A DNA stretch of 44,189 nucleotides from an uncultured Methylococcaceae bacterium. GTDB lineage: Bacteria > Pseudomonadota > Gammaproteobacteria > Methylococcales > Methylococcaceae. Each line of letters starts with the position of its first letter. The stretch's first letter is position 1. Position numbers and translations under genes: made by a program. The stretch covers positions 1 to 44,189 of the forward strand of contig CAIOOA010000146.1 in assembly GCA_903859815.1 (NCBI GenBank), given 5' to 3'. This document shows, in pieces, positions 7,373-16,342 of the stretch. A model generated the notes under the pieces. It worked only from the letters and a program-made list of their open reading frames with translations. It made no database searches and had not been told where the DNA came from.

Positions 7373-8821
7373 ATGAAAACAACAACGAAAGAGCATGGAT
7401 ACGTATTAATTATTGATGATGACAAAGACATATGCCAGTTACTGTCTTTTTTGCTGGAACATGCTGGCTATGAAACCCAACAAGGCCATGATGGGGCAAC
7501 TGCCATGCGCCTTTTGGCTCAGAGGGAACCTGATGTCATGCTACTCGACAGCATAATTCCAGAACCTAACGGCATGGTTGTGCTTGCCCATGCACACACC
7601 CTATATCCGCAACTTCCTGTCATGATCATAACTGGAAGTGCGGGGATTCTAAGCGCTGTTTGTGCAATTAAGGCAGGTGCGTGGGATTACATCCCCAAGC
7701 CCTTCGACAATGCCAGCGTTTTGAAGCTGGTTGACCGTGCAATGAAAACACGGTGGGGTAAACAAGACACCGATAGTAACTCAAATGTCGGCACCAAGGA
7801 AAGGATTGCCTCACTTATGGGCAACAGTCATAAGATTCAGTGCCTTGCCAATGATTTAATCCGAGTTGCCCATACTGATTTTTCAGTCATTATCCAAGGT
7901 GAAACAGGAACAGGCAAAGAGTTAGTGGCCAAGAATATACACCGAGCCAGTCCACGCAAAGATGGGCCGTTTATTCCAATTGATTGTGGCGCCATACCAG
8001 ATTCTCTCATCGAAAACGAGTTATTTGGGCATGAAAAAGGGTCTTATACCGGAGCAGATCATGGTCAGGCAGGCAAGTTCGAGGCTTCGGAAGGCGGCAC
8101 TTTATTCTTGGATGAAATCGCCAATATGTCATTGTCTGCCCAATCTAAATTATTACGGGCCTTGCAAGAAAGAATCATCTATAGAATTGGTGGAACCAAG
8201 CCTATCCCCGTTAATGTTCGGGTTCTAGCTGCAAGCAATGAAAACCTTCTTGATGCCGTCGTCAAGGGAAAATTCCGCGAAGATTTATATTATCGCCTGA
8301 ACGAATATGTCATTCGTATTCCTCCCTTGCGTGAACGGCCAGAAGACATTTTGACCTTGGCAGACCGTTTTATTGAAGAAACAAGCGCAGAACTGGACAA
8401 GCCAAAAATTGATTTTTCTGTTTCCGCAAAAGAGGCATTGCTGCGTTACCAATGGCCTGGGAACGTGCGTGAGTTGCGAGCAGTAGTGCGACGGTCTTCA
8501 CTTATCTCCGATGGAGAGATCAAACCTGAAGATTTGAGTTTTAACGTTCAACAGATTGCAAAACAAGAGCCAGCGAAACCCGAAAGCCCCACACCTGTGG
8601 TCAAGAGCTCTGGAATCGACTCCATACAAGGTCTATGCTTGGACGGTTCCTCACTCAAAGAAATCACTCAATTGAATATTGACGAAATAGAACGCATCGT
8701 CATCTTGGATACTCTTAAAAAAACCGGTAATAACAAAGCGGAGGCAGCGCGCCGTTTAAACATTGATTATAAAACGCTGTATTCAAAACTCAAAAAAATC
8801 AATTCAACTTTGGGGAAATAA
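7373..8821 (+). CDS. Sigma-54-dependent response regulator, NtrC family
   Basis: A 482-aa regulator with three domains. The receiver (about 10-125) has the acidic pocket DDD (15-17), phosphoacceptor Asp59 and the Lys of KPF near 109. The AAA+ domain (about 145-380) has Walker A GETGTGKE (176-183) and Walker B GGTLFLDEI. A Fis-type helix-turn-helix lies at the C-terminus (NNKAEAARRLNIDYKTLY). The sigma-54-contacting loop reads GSYTGA (223-228) instead of the usual GAFTGA, so contact with RpoN may be altered although the essential Thr is kept. It resembles the GvrA-type regulator of the Serratia gas vesicle locus in type and position. The partner kinase is not in the window. The stop overlaps the Hsp20 start by one base. 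Confidence 0.92.
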   Translation: MKTTTKEHGYVLIIDDDKDICQLLSFLLEHAGYETQQGHDGATAMRLLAQREPDVMLLDSIIPEPNGMVVLAHAHTLYPQLPVMIITGSAGILSAVCAIKAGAWDYIPKPFDNASVLKLVDRAMKTRWGKQDTDSNSNVGTKERIASLMGNSHKIQCLANDLIRVAHTDFSVIIQGETGTGKELVAKNIHRASPRKDGPFIPIDCGAIPDSLIENELFGHEKGSYTGADHGQAGKFEASEGGTLFLDEIANMSLSAQSKLLRALQERIIYRIGGTKPIPVNVRVLAASNENLLDAVVKGKFREDLYYRLNEYVIRIPPLRERPEDILTLADRFIEETSAELDKPKIDFSVSAKEALLRYQWPGNVRELRAVVRRSSLISDGEIKPEDLSFNVQQIAKQEPAKPESPTPVVKSSGIDSIQGLCLDGSSLKEITQLNIDEIERIVILDTLKKTGNNKAEAARRLNIDYKTLYSKLKKINSTLGK

Positions 8822-9333
8822 TGATGACCACTATAAAGAAAGGCAATTTGACTGGAAATGTGGAAGGGATTCTTCAAGGGCTTGGCAATTTAGTTGAAAA
8901 ACTGAGCGAACTGGCCGAAAAAGGAGAGGAACTTAAACAAAGCGGTGCCTTTGACATTAATACAGGAGGCAAGGATGCCAAAGCAGTCTACGGATTTTCT
9001 GTAAAAATGGGCTTGGGCGGGGATGAGGCCAAGATAGAGCCATTTGGCAATGTCCGTCGTAACGAGCAAACTGGGGAGACCGTGGTACAGGAAGTTTCTG
9101 AACCGCTAGTTGATGTCTTGGATGAAAGCGACCACGTCCTGGTTTTAGTCGAAATGCCTGGCGTAGGCGACGAAGACATTACATTAACCTTGGAAGGCGA
9201 CATTCTCACTCTGCATGCCGAAAAAGGTAGCAAGAAATATCATAAGGAAATCGTCTTACCCCGCGAGTTTAAATCTGAAGCCATGGAACGCTCTTGTCGT
9301 AACGGCATTTTGGAAGTCAAATTTACAGGCTGA
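8821..9333 (+). CDS. gvpH: Hsp20/alpha-crystallin family protein, GvpH-like
   Basis: A 170-aa small heat shock protein. The first 80 residues are family-specific, with a helical GILQGLGNLVEKLSELAEKG segment and a Gly-rich linker. The alpha-crystallin domain begins near residue 92 (EPLVDVLDESDHVLVLVEMP) and includes the GDILTLHAEKG loop and IVLPREF. It stops shortly after GILEVKF, without the C-terminal IxI extension used for oligomer assembly. GvpH in gas vesicle clusters is an Hsp20-like chaperone thought to prevent aggregation of vesicle proteins or tune their levels. The coding region overlaps the regulator gene by 1 bp and precedes the CDC48 gene by 8 bp. Confidence 0.88.
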   Translation: MMTTIKKGNLTGNVEGILQGLGNLVEKLSELAEKGEELKQSGAFDINTGGKDAKAVYGFSVKMGLGGDEAKIEPFGNVRRNEQTGETVVQEVSEPLVDVLDESDHVLVLVEMPGVGDEDITLTLEGDILTLHAEKGSKKYHKEIVLPREFKSEAMERSCRNGILEVKFTG

Positions 9334-9341
9334 GCACTGCA

Positions 9342-11471
9342 ATGAGCGAAGCATTAAAACTTAAGGTAGTCGAAGGACTCCCCAAAGATACGGGGCGGGG
9401 TTACGCACGTATGGACCCAGCCGAAATTAGTAAATTAGGCTTGTCTGTTGGGGATATTGTGCAGTTGCGAGGAAAGGGTATGAGCGTAGCGAAGCTTATG
9501 CCCACCTACCCGGACATGCGAGGTAAAGGTATCGTGCAATTGGATGGCTTGACTCGGCGAAACGCCGGGTTGAGTGTGGACGATAAAGTCCAAATTGAAC
9601 CGGCAACTTGGAAACAAGCAACGCGGATTGTCCTCACCCCAACCACCATAGTGCCAGGTCAGCGCGATTTGAAATACATCGGCAGCCTATTGGATGGCTT
9701 GCCGGTTGTCAAAGGGGATATTTTACGCGCTCACTTGTTTGGCAGTCGTTCAGCCGATTTCAAGGTGGAGGATTGCTCACCCGCTGGCGCCGTGTTGATC
9801 AACCCCACAACGTCACTGACCATTGGAAAAAGCGGACAACAAAGTGGATCTACAGCCACCGAGCGCCTGTCTTATGAGGATGTGGGTGGCTTGAAGCATC
9901 AAGTGCGGCGTATTCGTGAAATGATCGAACTGCCGTTGCGCTACCCTCAGGTCTTTGAACGATTGGGCATAGACCCCCCCAAGGGCGTACTCTTAAGTGG
10001 TCCGCCCGGATGCGGAAAAACCCTCATCGCCCGTATTATTGCCCAAGAAACTGAAGCCAATTTTTTCACCATCAGCGGACCCGAGGTGGTGCATAAATTT
10101 TACGGCGAAAGCGAAGCTCATCTGCGAAAAATCTTCGATGAAGCCAGCGCCAAGGGGCCGAGTATAATCTTCTTGGATGAGATTGATTCGATTGCCCCGC
10201 GTCGCGACAAAGTCGTTGGCGACGTGGAAAAGCGCATAGTAGCTCAATTACTTGCGCTGATGGATGGACTAAAAGGCCGCGGCAAAGTGATTGTTATTGC
10301 AGCGACCAATTTGCCAAACTCGATGGACCCTGCACTTAGACGGCCAGGGCGCTTCGATCGGGAGATCACCATTCCCATCCCTGACCGGGAAGGCCGTCGT
10401 GAAATCATTGAAATCCATAGCACGGGCATGCCTTTGGATGCCGATGTGGAACTCAATCACTTGGCTGATGTGACGCATGGGTTCGTAGGGGCCGATTTGG
10501 AAGCATTATGCCGTGAAGCCGCGATGAGCGCATTAAGGCGCTTGCTACCGGAAATTGATTTCAGCTTGGCCGACCTACCCTACGAGCGTCTAGCGACACT
10601 GACAGTGACGATGGACGACTTCCGTTCAGCATTATGCGAAGTATCGCCCTCCGCCATCCGGGAAATGTTCGTTGACATACCTGACATCCGCTGGGAAGAC
10701 GTTGGAGGACTGGGTGATGTCAAGCGTAGATTGGTCGAAGCAGTGGAATGGCCTATCAAGTATCCAGAACTTTTCACACAAGCGGGTGTAAAGCCACCCA
10801 AGGGATTGCTGTTGGCGGGACCTCCCGGCGTGGGCAAGACCTTGATCGCCAAAGCTGTCGCCAACGAAAGTGGGGTAAACGTCATTTCGGTCAAGGGACC
10901 GGCGCTCATGTCAAAATATGTGGGCGAGTCGGAACAAGGCGTTCGTGAATTGTTCCACAAAGCGCGCCTCGCATCGCCTTGCATCATTTTCTTGGACGAA
11001 GTCGATTCCATTATCCCAGTCAGGGGAGAAAGTTCGGGTGACTCGCATGTGGCAGAACGAGTGCTGAGCCAGTTCCTTTCCGAAATGGACGGTTTGGAGG
11101 AACTTAAAGGGGTCTTCGTCATGGGCGCGACCAACCGGGCCGATATGATCGATCCTGCCATGCTCCGGCCCGGCAGATTTGACGAGATTGTTGAATTGCC
11201 CCTACCTGATGAAGAAGCCCGCCGCGAGATTCTCGCTGTGCATCTGCGCAGTAAACCACTCGGTTCAGACATTGATGCTACAGAGTTGGCAGCCCGGTGT
11301 GACGGAGCCAGCGGTGCGGAATTGGCGGCGGTTTGCAACCGTGCTGCCTTGTGCGCACTTCGCCGTGCCGTGGAGCTTAGCCAATCCGGTCCTGATTTGT
11401 CTGTCAAAGTATTGGTGGAAAAGGAGGACTTTGATCAAGTCATCTTGGAAATGTTTGGACCCGAAGGATAA
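9342..11471 (+). CDS. CDC48/p97-type double AAA ATPase in gvp cluster
   Basis: A 709-aa homologue of archaeal VAT and eukaryotic CDC48, which unfold or extract proteins from complexes. An N-terminal CDC48-N double-psi barrel (about 3-90) and second subdomain (to about 150) precede two AAA modules: D1 with Walker A GPPGCGKT (about 220-227) and Walker B IIFLDEID, D2 with GPPGVGKT (about 493-500) and IIFLDEVD. Both have the RPGRFD arginine-finger region. It lies between the Hsp20 and two gvpF/L genes, overlapping the next gene by one base, so it belongs to the vesicle operon. Assembly or disassembly of the vesicle wall is the likely task (inference). Composition is GC-richer than the front of the cluster. 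Confidence 0.93.
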   Translation: MSEALKLKVVEGLPKDTGRGYARMDPAEISKLGLSVGDIVQLRGKGMSVAKLMPTYPDMRGKGIVQLDGLTRRNAGLSVDDKVQIEPATWKQATRIVLTPTTIVPGQRDLKYIGSLLDGLPVVKGDILRAHLFGSRSADFKVEDCSPAGAVLINPTTSLTIGKSGQQSGSTATERLSYEDVGGLKHQVRRIREMIELPLRYPQVFERLGIDPPKGVLLSGPPGCGKTLIARIIAQETEANFFTISGPEVVHKFYGESEAHLRKIFDEASAKGPSIIFLDEIDSIAPRRDKVVGDVEKRIVAQLLALMDGLKGRGKVIVIAATNLPNSMDPALRRPGRFDREITIPIPDREGRREIIEIHSTGMPLDADVELNHLADVTHGFVGADLEALCREAAMSALRRLLPEIDFSLADLPYERLATLTVTMDDFRSALCEVSPSAIREMFVDIPDIRWEDVGGLGDVKRRLVEAVEWPIKYPELFTQAGVKPPKGLLLAGPPGVGKTLIAKAVANESGVNVISVKGPALMSKYVGESEQGVRELFHKARLASPCIIFLDEVDSIIPVRGESSGDSHVAERVLSQFLSEMDGLEELKGVFVMGATNRADMIDPAMLRPGRFDEIVELPLPDEEARREILAVHLRSKPLGSDIDATELAARCDGASGAELAAVCNRAALCALRRAVELSQSGPDLSVKVLVEKEDFDQVILEMFGPEG

Positions 11472-12259
11472 TGGTTCAGGCATCCGACCAACCAGCGGTA
11501 GGAGAAGCAGTATACGTATACTGCTTTTCCCTGCCGGGGATTTCCACTCCGCCCGGCCCCGGGATGGATGAAAACCAGCCCATCATAGTCCATACAACTC
11601 ATAACCTTTCTGCTGTGGTTTGCTGGGTGTCCTTGTATGACTTCACCGGCGAGTCCGGTGAATCCAATTTACAGGACATTGCTTGGCTGGGACCACGTGC
11701 CTGTCGCCATGCCATCGTGGTCGAACAAGTGATGGCTAATGCACCTGTTTTCCCGCTGCCCTTCGGCACTTTGTTTTCCAGCCTGCCAGCCCTAGACCTA
11801 GAAATTGCCCACCGATTTAGCGAGGTGTCCGCTGCGTTGGAACGAGTGGCCGGTTGCCAAGAATGGTCGGTGGAAGCCACTTTGGATCGTTTCAAAGCCA
11901 TTGATTACCGATTGGAAGAGGATTTACGCTCAGGCCGGGTCAAGCTACCCGAGGCCATAGGCCGCCGCCATCTGGAGGAACAGAAACTGCGTAGGCAATT
12001 GTCATTGGACTTGGATGCTTGGATCAATGACTACTTGAATCCCGTCAAGGATGACCTTGCCTCCCTTGCCCATGGGTTTCGCCCCCGGCGTTTAACTGAC
12101 AATAAAGTCTCTCATTGGGCCTTTCTGGTCCCAATTAATCAGGTTGAAACCTTTCGCGTAAAAACCGAACAAATGACTATCGCTCATGAATCTGCCGGAT
12201 TGTCTTTCCGTGTCACTGGGCCTTGGCCACCTTATACTTTCTGCCAAACTGCATCATGA
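11471..12259 (+). CDS. Gas vesicle protein GvpF/GvpL family (copy 2)
   Basis: A 262-aa member of the GvpF/L family. It has the N-terminal VYVYCFSLPG strand, the VFPLPFGTLF segment (about 94-103, equivalent to LPMRFGV), a helical charged middle, the HWAFLVP strand and the C-terminal GPWPPYTF motif. The start codon overlaps the CDC48 stop by one base, and its end overlaps the next gvpF/L gene by 4 bp (ATGA). Several gvpF/L paralogues in one cluster are normal in proteobacteria and actinobacteria and probably play distinct parts in nucleation; their division of labour cannot be read from sequence. Confidence 0.88.
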   Translation: MVQASDQPAVGEAVYVYCFSLPGISTPPGPGMDENQPIIVHTTHNLSAVVCWVSLYDFTGESGESNLQDIAWLGPRACRHAIVVEQVMANAPVFPLPFGTLFSSLPALDLEIAHRFSEVSAALERVAGCQEWSVEATLDRFKAIDYRLEEDLRSGRVKLPEAIGRRHLEEQKLRRQLSLDLDAWINDYLNPVKDDLASLAHGFRPRRLTDNKVSHWAFLVPINQVETFRVKTEQMTIAHESAGLSFRVTGPWPPYTFCQTAS

Positions 12260-12900
12260 ACCTATTGCTTTATGGAATTGTGGCAGAGCAATCCCTGCCA
12301 GTTGACTTTGACATTAGCTTCATCTTAATCCATTCAAGTGGGCTGACGGCAGTGACAAAGCTCTGCGATCAAGCCAACCAAGATGTCGAATCTGTGCTTG
12401 CTTTTGGCAAAGCAGTGGAGATTATCCATCAACTGACAACCATCATCCCAATACGCTATGGTAGTTTGTTGCCTGATCAAGAAGCCGTGATCGAACACTT
12501 AACGGAAAAAGCTGAGCATTACCATCAAACACTAGCGGAACTCAATGGCTGCGATGAAATGGGTATACGCTTACCGATGGCAACTCCTGAACCCGACCCA
12601 CATCCGACGAAAAAGCCCACAAGCGGCCACGAATACCTACAGTCGATAAGGCGCAAATATGCTGCAACGGAACAGGCGGAAAAGGAATCCGCCAAACTGG
12701 ACCTTGCCTTGGCAGGACTTTATCGCAAACGGTGCGGAGAAGCGGGATTGTTCGCCAATCAGCCCATGTACTTGATCAGTTATCTGGTCCCCCGAAGCCA
12801 ACTGGATGCATTCCGCGCAAAATTGGATAATCTACTTGAAACCGGAACCGACAAAGTCATCGTTAGCGGCCCATGGCCACCCTATAACTTTGCTGGCTAA
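12256..12900 (+). CDS. Gas vesicle protein GvpF/GvpL family (copy 3)
   Basis: A 214-aa GvpF/L protein starting MNLLLYGIVAE at 12256. The start is chosen because it gives the expected first strand and an ATGA overlap with copy 2; an in-frame ATG at 12223 lies inside that gene. Features are TIIPIRYGSLL (the LPxRFG segment), a charged helical insert with a HPTKKPTSGHEY linker, YLISYLVPRSQ, and the terminal GPWPPYNFAG motif. It closes the recognisable gas vesicle cluster. Only 51 bp separate it from the ABC transporter gene, with no clear terminator between. Confidence 0.88.
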   Translation: MNLLLYGIVAEQSLPVDFDISFILIHSSGLTAVTKLCDQANQDVESVLAFGKAVEIIHQLTTIIPIRYGSLLPDQEAVIEHLTEKAEHYHQTLAELNGCDEMGIRLPMATPEPDPHPTKKPTSGHEYLQSIRRKYAATEQAEKESAKLDLALAGLYRKRCGEAGLFANQPMYLISYLVPRSQLDAFRAKLDNLLETGTDKVIVSGPWPPYNFAG

Positions 12901-12951
12901 TGTTCATTTAAAGGTTTTCATCTTTTCCCCAACTGTGGAAATCGTTTATTA

Positions 12952-13887
12952 ATGATTGAAATTAGCAATTTGACTTTCGATTATCCCGGTCACCGCGCAT
13001 TGGACGATGTCAGCCTGAAGGTGCAATCAGGTAGCGTGACTGCTTTAGTCGGGCCAAATGGAGCAGGGAAGACCACGCTGATGCGCTGCATAGCCGGCTT
13101 GGAAACCCCACTCGCTGGCACAATCCACGTTGCAGACATGGATGTCATCGAAAAACCCCGCGAAGTTCACCGCATCATGGGTTACCTATCCGATTTCTTT
13201 GGCCTCTACCAAGAGTTGACCGTGGCGCAATGTTTGGAATATGCCGCTGCATCACAGGGATTGCCGTCAAATGCGATACATGATGCCATTATGCTGACGG
13301 CCCGCCAACTTGACCTTAGCGACCGATTACAACAGATCAGCGGAAGCCTGTCGCGGGGCTTGCGGCAGCGCTTGGCGATAGGTCAGGCCATCATCCACGG
13401 CCCTAAGGTGTTGTTACTCGATGAACCCGCCTCCGGCTTGGACCCAGAAGCACGGGCCAGCTTAGCGATGCTGTTCCGGCAATTGCAAACCAACGGCATG
13501 ACACTATTGGTCTCCTCGCACATATTGGCCGAACTGGACGAATATTCAACCCACATGTTGTCATTGCGCAATGGGCGCGTATTGGAAAACCGCGCCATCA
13601 GTGGCTCGCAGCCAGCCATTGCACAGAGGAGAATACGACTTAAATTATCCTTAGCCGATGCTCGTCTTGTTGATTGGATTGCCAATAAACCGGGGGCAAC
13701 AATAATCAAAGCAGATGCCGAGAATGCAGAGTTCGATTTACAGGGTGACTTGTCAGTTCAATCCTTGCTGCTGAGGGAATTGGTCATAGCCGGTTTCCAA
13801 GTGGCCAGCTTTGCCGAACATAAGGAAAATCTGCAACAATCTTATCTTCAATCGGTAGCCGCCAACCCTATAGCAAGCCATTCATGA
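12952..13887 (+). CDS. ABC transporter ATP-binding protein
   Basis: A 311-aa ATPase subunit. It has Walker A GPNGAGKTT (34-42), a Q-loop region near DFFGLYQELTV, signature LSRGLRQRL (about 133-141), Walker B KVLLLDEPASGLDPE and the switch His in SSHILAE. The layout matches type-2 (export-type) ABC subunits such as GldA/CcmA/NatA-like proteins, with an extra C-terminal domain of about 90 residues. Its stop overlaps the permease start by 4 bp, so the two form a transporter. The substrate is unknown. It lies 51 bp after the last gvpF/L gene and may share its transcript, but a link to gas vesicles is only positional. Confidence 0.9.
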   Translation: MIEISNLTFDYPGHRALDDVSLKVQSGSVTALVGPNGAGKTTLMRCIAGLETPLAGTIHVADMDVIEKPREVHRIMGYLSDFFGLYQELTVAQCLEYAAASQGLPSNAIHDAIMLTARQLDLSDRLQQISGSLSRGLRQRLAIGQAIIHGPKVLLLDEPASGLDPEARASLAMLFRQLQTNGMTLLVSSHILAELDEYSTHMLSLRNGRVLENRAISGSQPAIAQRRIRLKLSLADARLVDWIANKPGATIIKADAENAEFDLQGDLSVQSLLLRELVIAGFQVASFAEHKENLQQSYLQSVAANPIASHS

Positions 13888-15188
13888 ATCCAGAATTCAA
13901 ACGCAACCTGTGGTTAGTCTTCACCCCGCAGCGCTTGATTGTCACACCGATCTTGCTAACACTGGTTTTTGTGTCAATTGGAATGTTTAACCAAGACCAG
14001 ATTGCCACGAATTTACATGGCTTGGCCCGGATTATGTTTGCCTTCATCGTTTGGTTTTGGGGCTTGCGCAATGCCAATGCATCCATCACTGACGAATTGA
14101 GGGAAAAAACATGGGACCAGCAACGCATGAGCGCATTGCAACCTTGGGCAATGACGTGGGGCAAGTTGTTCGGTGCCACCGCATTTGCATGGTATGCGGG
14201 ATTGATTTGCCTTGCCGTCGCAGCTTTATTTGGATGGATGATTCAAGGCGCGTCCGTATTCATCAATTTGCTCACTTTAGTCTTGACAGGTATTTTGCTC
14301 CATGCAGCCAGCATCGCTCTTAATTTACACACAAGTCAAATTGAATCTCGGACAGTTCAACAAGGCGGTGTGGGTTGGTTTGGTCTGTTTGCATTGATTT
14401 TACTTTGGGTATTGGGCGCGAGATGGTTCACTGTCGAGTCTATCAACTGGTGGGGAATGGTTTTTTCCACGTCTATCTTCCTCTTGTTCAGTAGCCTCTT
14501 ATTTGCTGGCTTCGCCGTGTTTGCAGCATGGCGGAGAATGGACAATGCATTGCAAGTACGCACCATACCTTGGGCATGGCCGCTGTTTGCCGTCGTGCTG
14601 GCGGTTTATTTAGCCGGTTTGATCGGTGACGCAGACGACAACACCCTCATAGTATTTGCTACGACGGCACTGCTGGTAGCGGTGGCAATGACTTACATTG
14701 CACTCATTTCCGAACCGACAGGTTTGCTGGTTTGGCAACGACTTAAACGCAGACAAGAATTAAGCGACTGGCGAGGTCTCTTGGAACGATTGCCCCTATG
14801 GCCTTCGACCTTAGTGCTGGCATTCGTTTTTGCCATGCTGGCATCTGCCAACTTAACTGATTGGAGTGGCACGCCAACCCTCAACCTTTTTTTCGGGCTT
14901 GCGCCTCTGGGCGTGGCGCTGATGCTGTTACGCGATGTCTGTGTTTTCCTCTTTTTCACATTGGCACCGAATGCCAAACGCGCCTTCAGCGCCGCCCTGT
15001 TTTATCTGATTGTCATCAATATGGTTCTGCCCTTTTTGGCACAAGTTGCTGGATTGAGTTCTCTGCGTTATTTATTGCTACCCATTGACTTGGCAAACCC
15101 TTGGAATGGCGTGCTCATCATGAGCATCCATGCCATCATTGCATTTGGATTATTTTGGTGGCGCTTGAGTCACGCGATGAAGGACTAA
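13884..15188 (+). CDS. ABC-2 type transporter membrane protein
   Basis: A 434-aa hydrophobic protein with about ten or more predicted membrane segments. A first segment follows the short cytosolic N-terminus (LIVTPILLTLVFVSIGMF). A soluble segment with ITDELREKTWDQQRMS (about 70-90) resembles the cytosolic elbow of ABC-2 permeases, which contacts the ATPase. It is translationally coupled to the upstream ATPase gene by an ATGA overlap. I cannot assign a substrate. The size is larger than typical six-segment ABC-2 permeases and suggests two fused blocks of segments, with a polar linker near WQRLKRRQELSDW (about 280-292). Confidence 0.82.
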   Translation: MNPEFKRNLWLVFTPQRLIVTPILLTLVFVSIGMFNQDQIATNLHGLARIMFAFIVWFWGLRNANASITDELREKTWDQQRMSALQPWAMTWGKLFGATAFAWYAGLICLAVAALFGWMIQGASVFINLLTLVLTGILLHAASIALNLHTSQIESRTVQQGGVGWFGLFALILLWVLGARWFTVESINWWGMVFSTSIFLLFSSLLFAGFAVFAAWRRMDNALQVRTIPWAWPLFAVVLAVYLAGLIGDADDNTLIVFATTALLVAVAMTYIALISEPTGLLVWQRLKRRQELSDWRGLLERLPLWPSTLVLAFVFAMLASANLTDWSGTPTLNLFFGLAPLGVALMLLRDVCVFLFFTLAPNAKRAFSAALFYLIVINMVLPFLAQVAGLSSLRYLLLPIDLANPWNGVLIMSIHAIIAFGLFWWRLSHAMKD

Positions 15189-15511
15189 GTCATCATTTGG
15201 AAATGGGCAGACCAAGCAAGCTTGACATGGACATTTTGTCGATGGCAGATCGTCCACACAACCGCTACGACTAATCTTGCCAATATTGTGAACTTTCCGG
15301 CCACGATTAATTCTGCATGATCGGATGATAAATTCTTCATAAAGCCATGCATAAGTTTAATATAATGGCATCTAATGCATCCAGCACTTCCATATTGGCT
15401 TTCTCGGCATCGATTCAAGCGATTTTTACTGGCACTCTTGCTTAATGGAGTTACGACAAAGCCGTTCTCTGAGTTAGAATAGCTTCCATTTAACGATCAT
15501 CCCTAAATACC
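15189..15511. other. Intergenic region between ABC permease and proC
   Basis: A 323-bp stretch with no convincing gene. Near its right end, TTACGA (15451-15456) and TAGAAT (15475-15480) are separated by 18 bp and could form the sigma-70 promoter of proC, with a leader of about 25 nt. A TATAAT-like box (TAATATAATGG around 15358-15368) lacks a good -35 element. No strong terminator hairpin for the ABC genes was found. Confidence 0.4.
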
Positions 15512-16342
15512 ATGAAACAACTGACTCTTGGTTTTATCGGCGCGGGCAACATGGCCAGTAGCTTGATTGCTGGCCTATGTGCGGATGGCTATACCCCGGA
15601 AAAAATCTGCGCATCCGATGTTGATGCAGAAAAACTGGACTCGCTCGCCAGTCGCTTTGGCATCAAAACTTCTGCGAACAACTTGGCAGTGGTTGAAAAA
15701 TCACAAGTTTTAGTTTTGGCAGTCAAACCCCAGTCGCTACGCGAAGTCGCCACTGGCATAGCCTCAGCCGTTCAACGTTGCAAACCCCTTGTCATTTCCT
15801 TGGCCGCCGGGGTGACAGAGGCCGACATTGACCGCTGGTTGGGGGGTGGCAATGATATAGTGCGTTGCATGCCAAATACCCCTGCCTTGGTGAAAACCGG
15901 CGCCACCGCCTTGCACGGGAACGAAAACATTAGCGCCGAACAACGCAGCCGTGCGGAGGCGATCCTCAGGGCGGTCGGTTTGGCGGTATGGGTTGACCGT
16001 GAAGAGTTGCTGGATACCGTCACAGCGCTTTCCGGCAGTGGCCCTGCCTATTTCTTCCTCTTGATGGAAGCGATGGAAGAGGCTGCCGTTCGTTTGGGTT
16101 TGGAGCCTGTGACGGCTAGGCTGCTGACTCAACAGACCGCGCTTGGCGCTGCCCGTCTCGCCATGGAATCAGATGAATCCCCCGCCGAACTTCGTCGCAA
16201 AGTCACCTCCCCCGGCGGCACCACGGAAGCAGCCATTGGCTCTTTTGAAAATGCAGGTTTTACGGCGATGGTGCTGGATGCCATCCATGCAGCCGAAAAG
16301 CGTTCGGTCAGTCTATCGGCGGAATTGGGTGATGCCAAATGA
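15512..16342 (+). CDS. proC: Pyrroline-5-carboxylate reductase
   Basis: ProC catalyses the last step of proline synthesis, NAD(P)H-dependent reduction of 1-pyrroline-5-carboxylate. The 276-aa product has the Rossmann motif GFIGAGNMASSLIAG (about 7-21), VLAVKPQ, CMPNTPALVKTGATAL and the C-terminal signature SGSGPAYFFLLMEAM followed by LRRKVTSPGGTTEAAI. Length and motifs are complete. The stop overlaps yggT by 4 bp (ATGA), the usual proC-yggT pairing of gammaproteobacteria. Confidence 0.97.
   Translation: MKQLTLGFIGAGNMASSLIAGLCADGYTPEKICASDVDAEKLDSLASRFGIKTSANNLAVVEKSQVLVLAVKPQSLREVATGIASAVQRCKPLVISLAAGVTEADIDRWLGGGNDIVRCMPNTPALVKTGATALHGNENISAEQRSRAEAILRAVGLAVWVDREELLDTVTALSGSGPAYFFLLMEAMEEAAVRLGLEPVTARLLTQQTALGAARLAMESDESPAELRRKVTSPGGTTEAAIGSFENAGFTAMVLDAIHAAEKRSVSLSAELGDAK

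Noticed and set aside
10580-11407. Long open frame on the minus strand (275 codons)
   Set aside because: It lies wholly inside the second half of the CDC48 gene, is Ser/Arg-rich with no motifs, and follows from the codon bias of the + strand gene.
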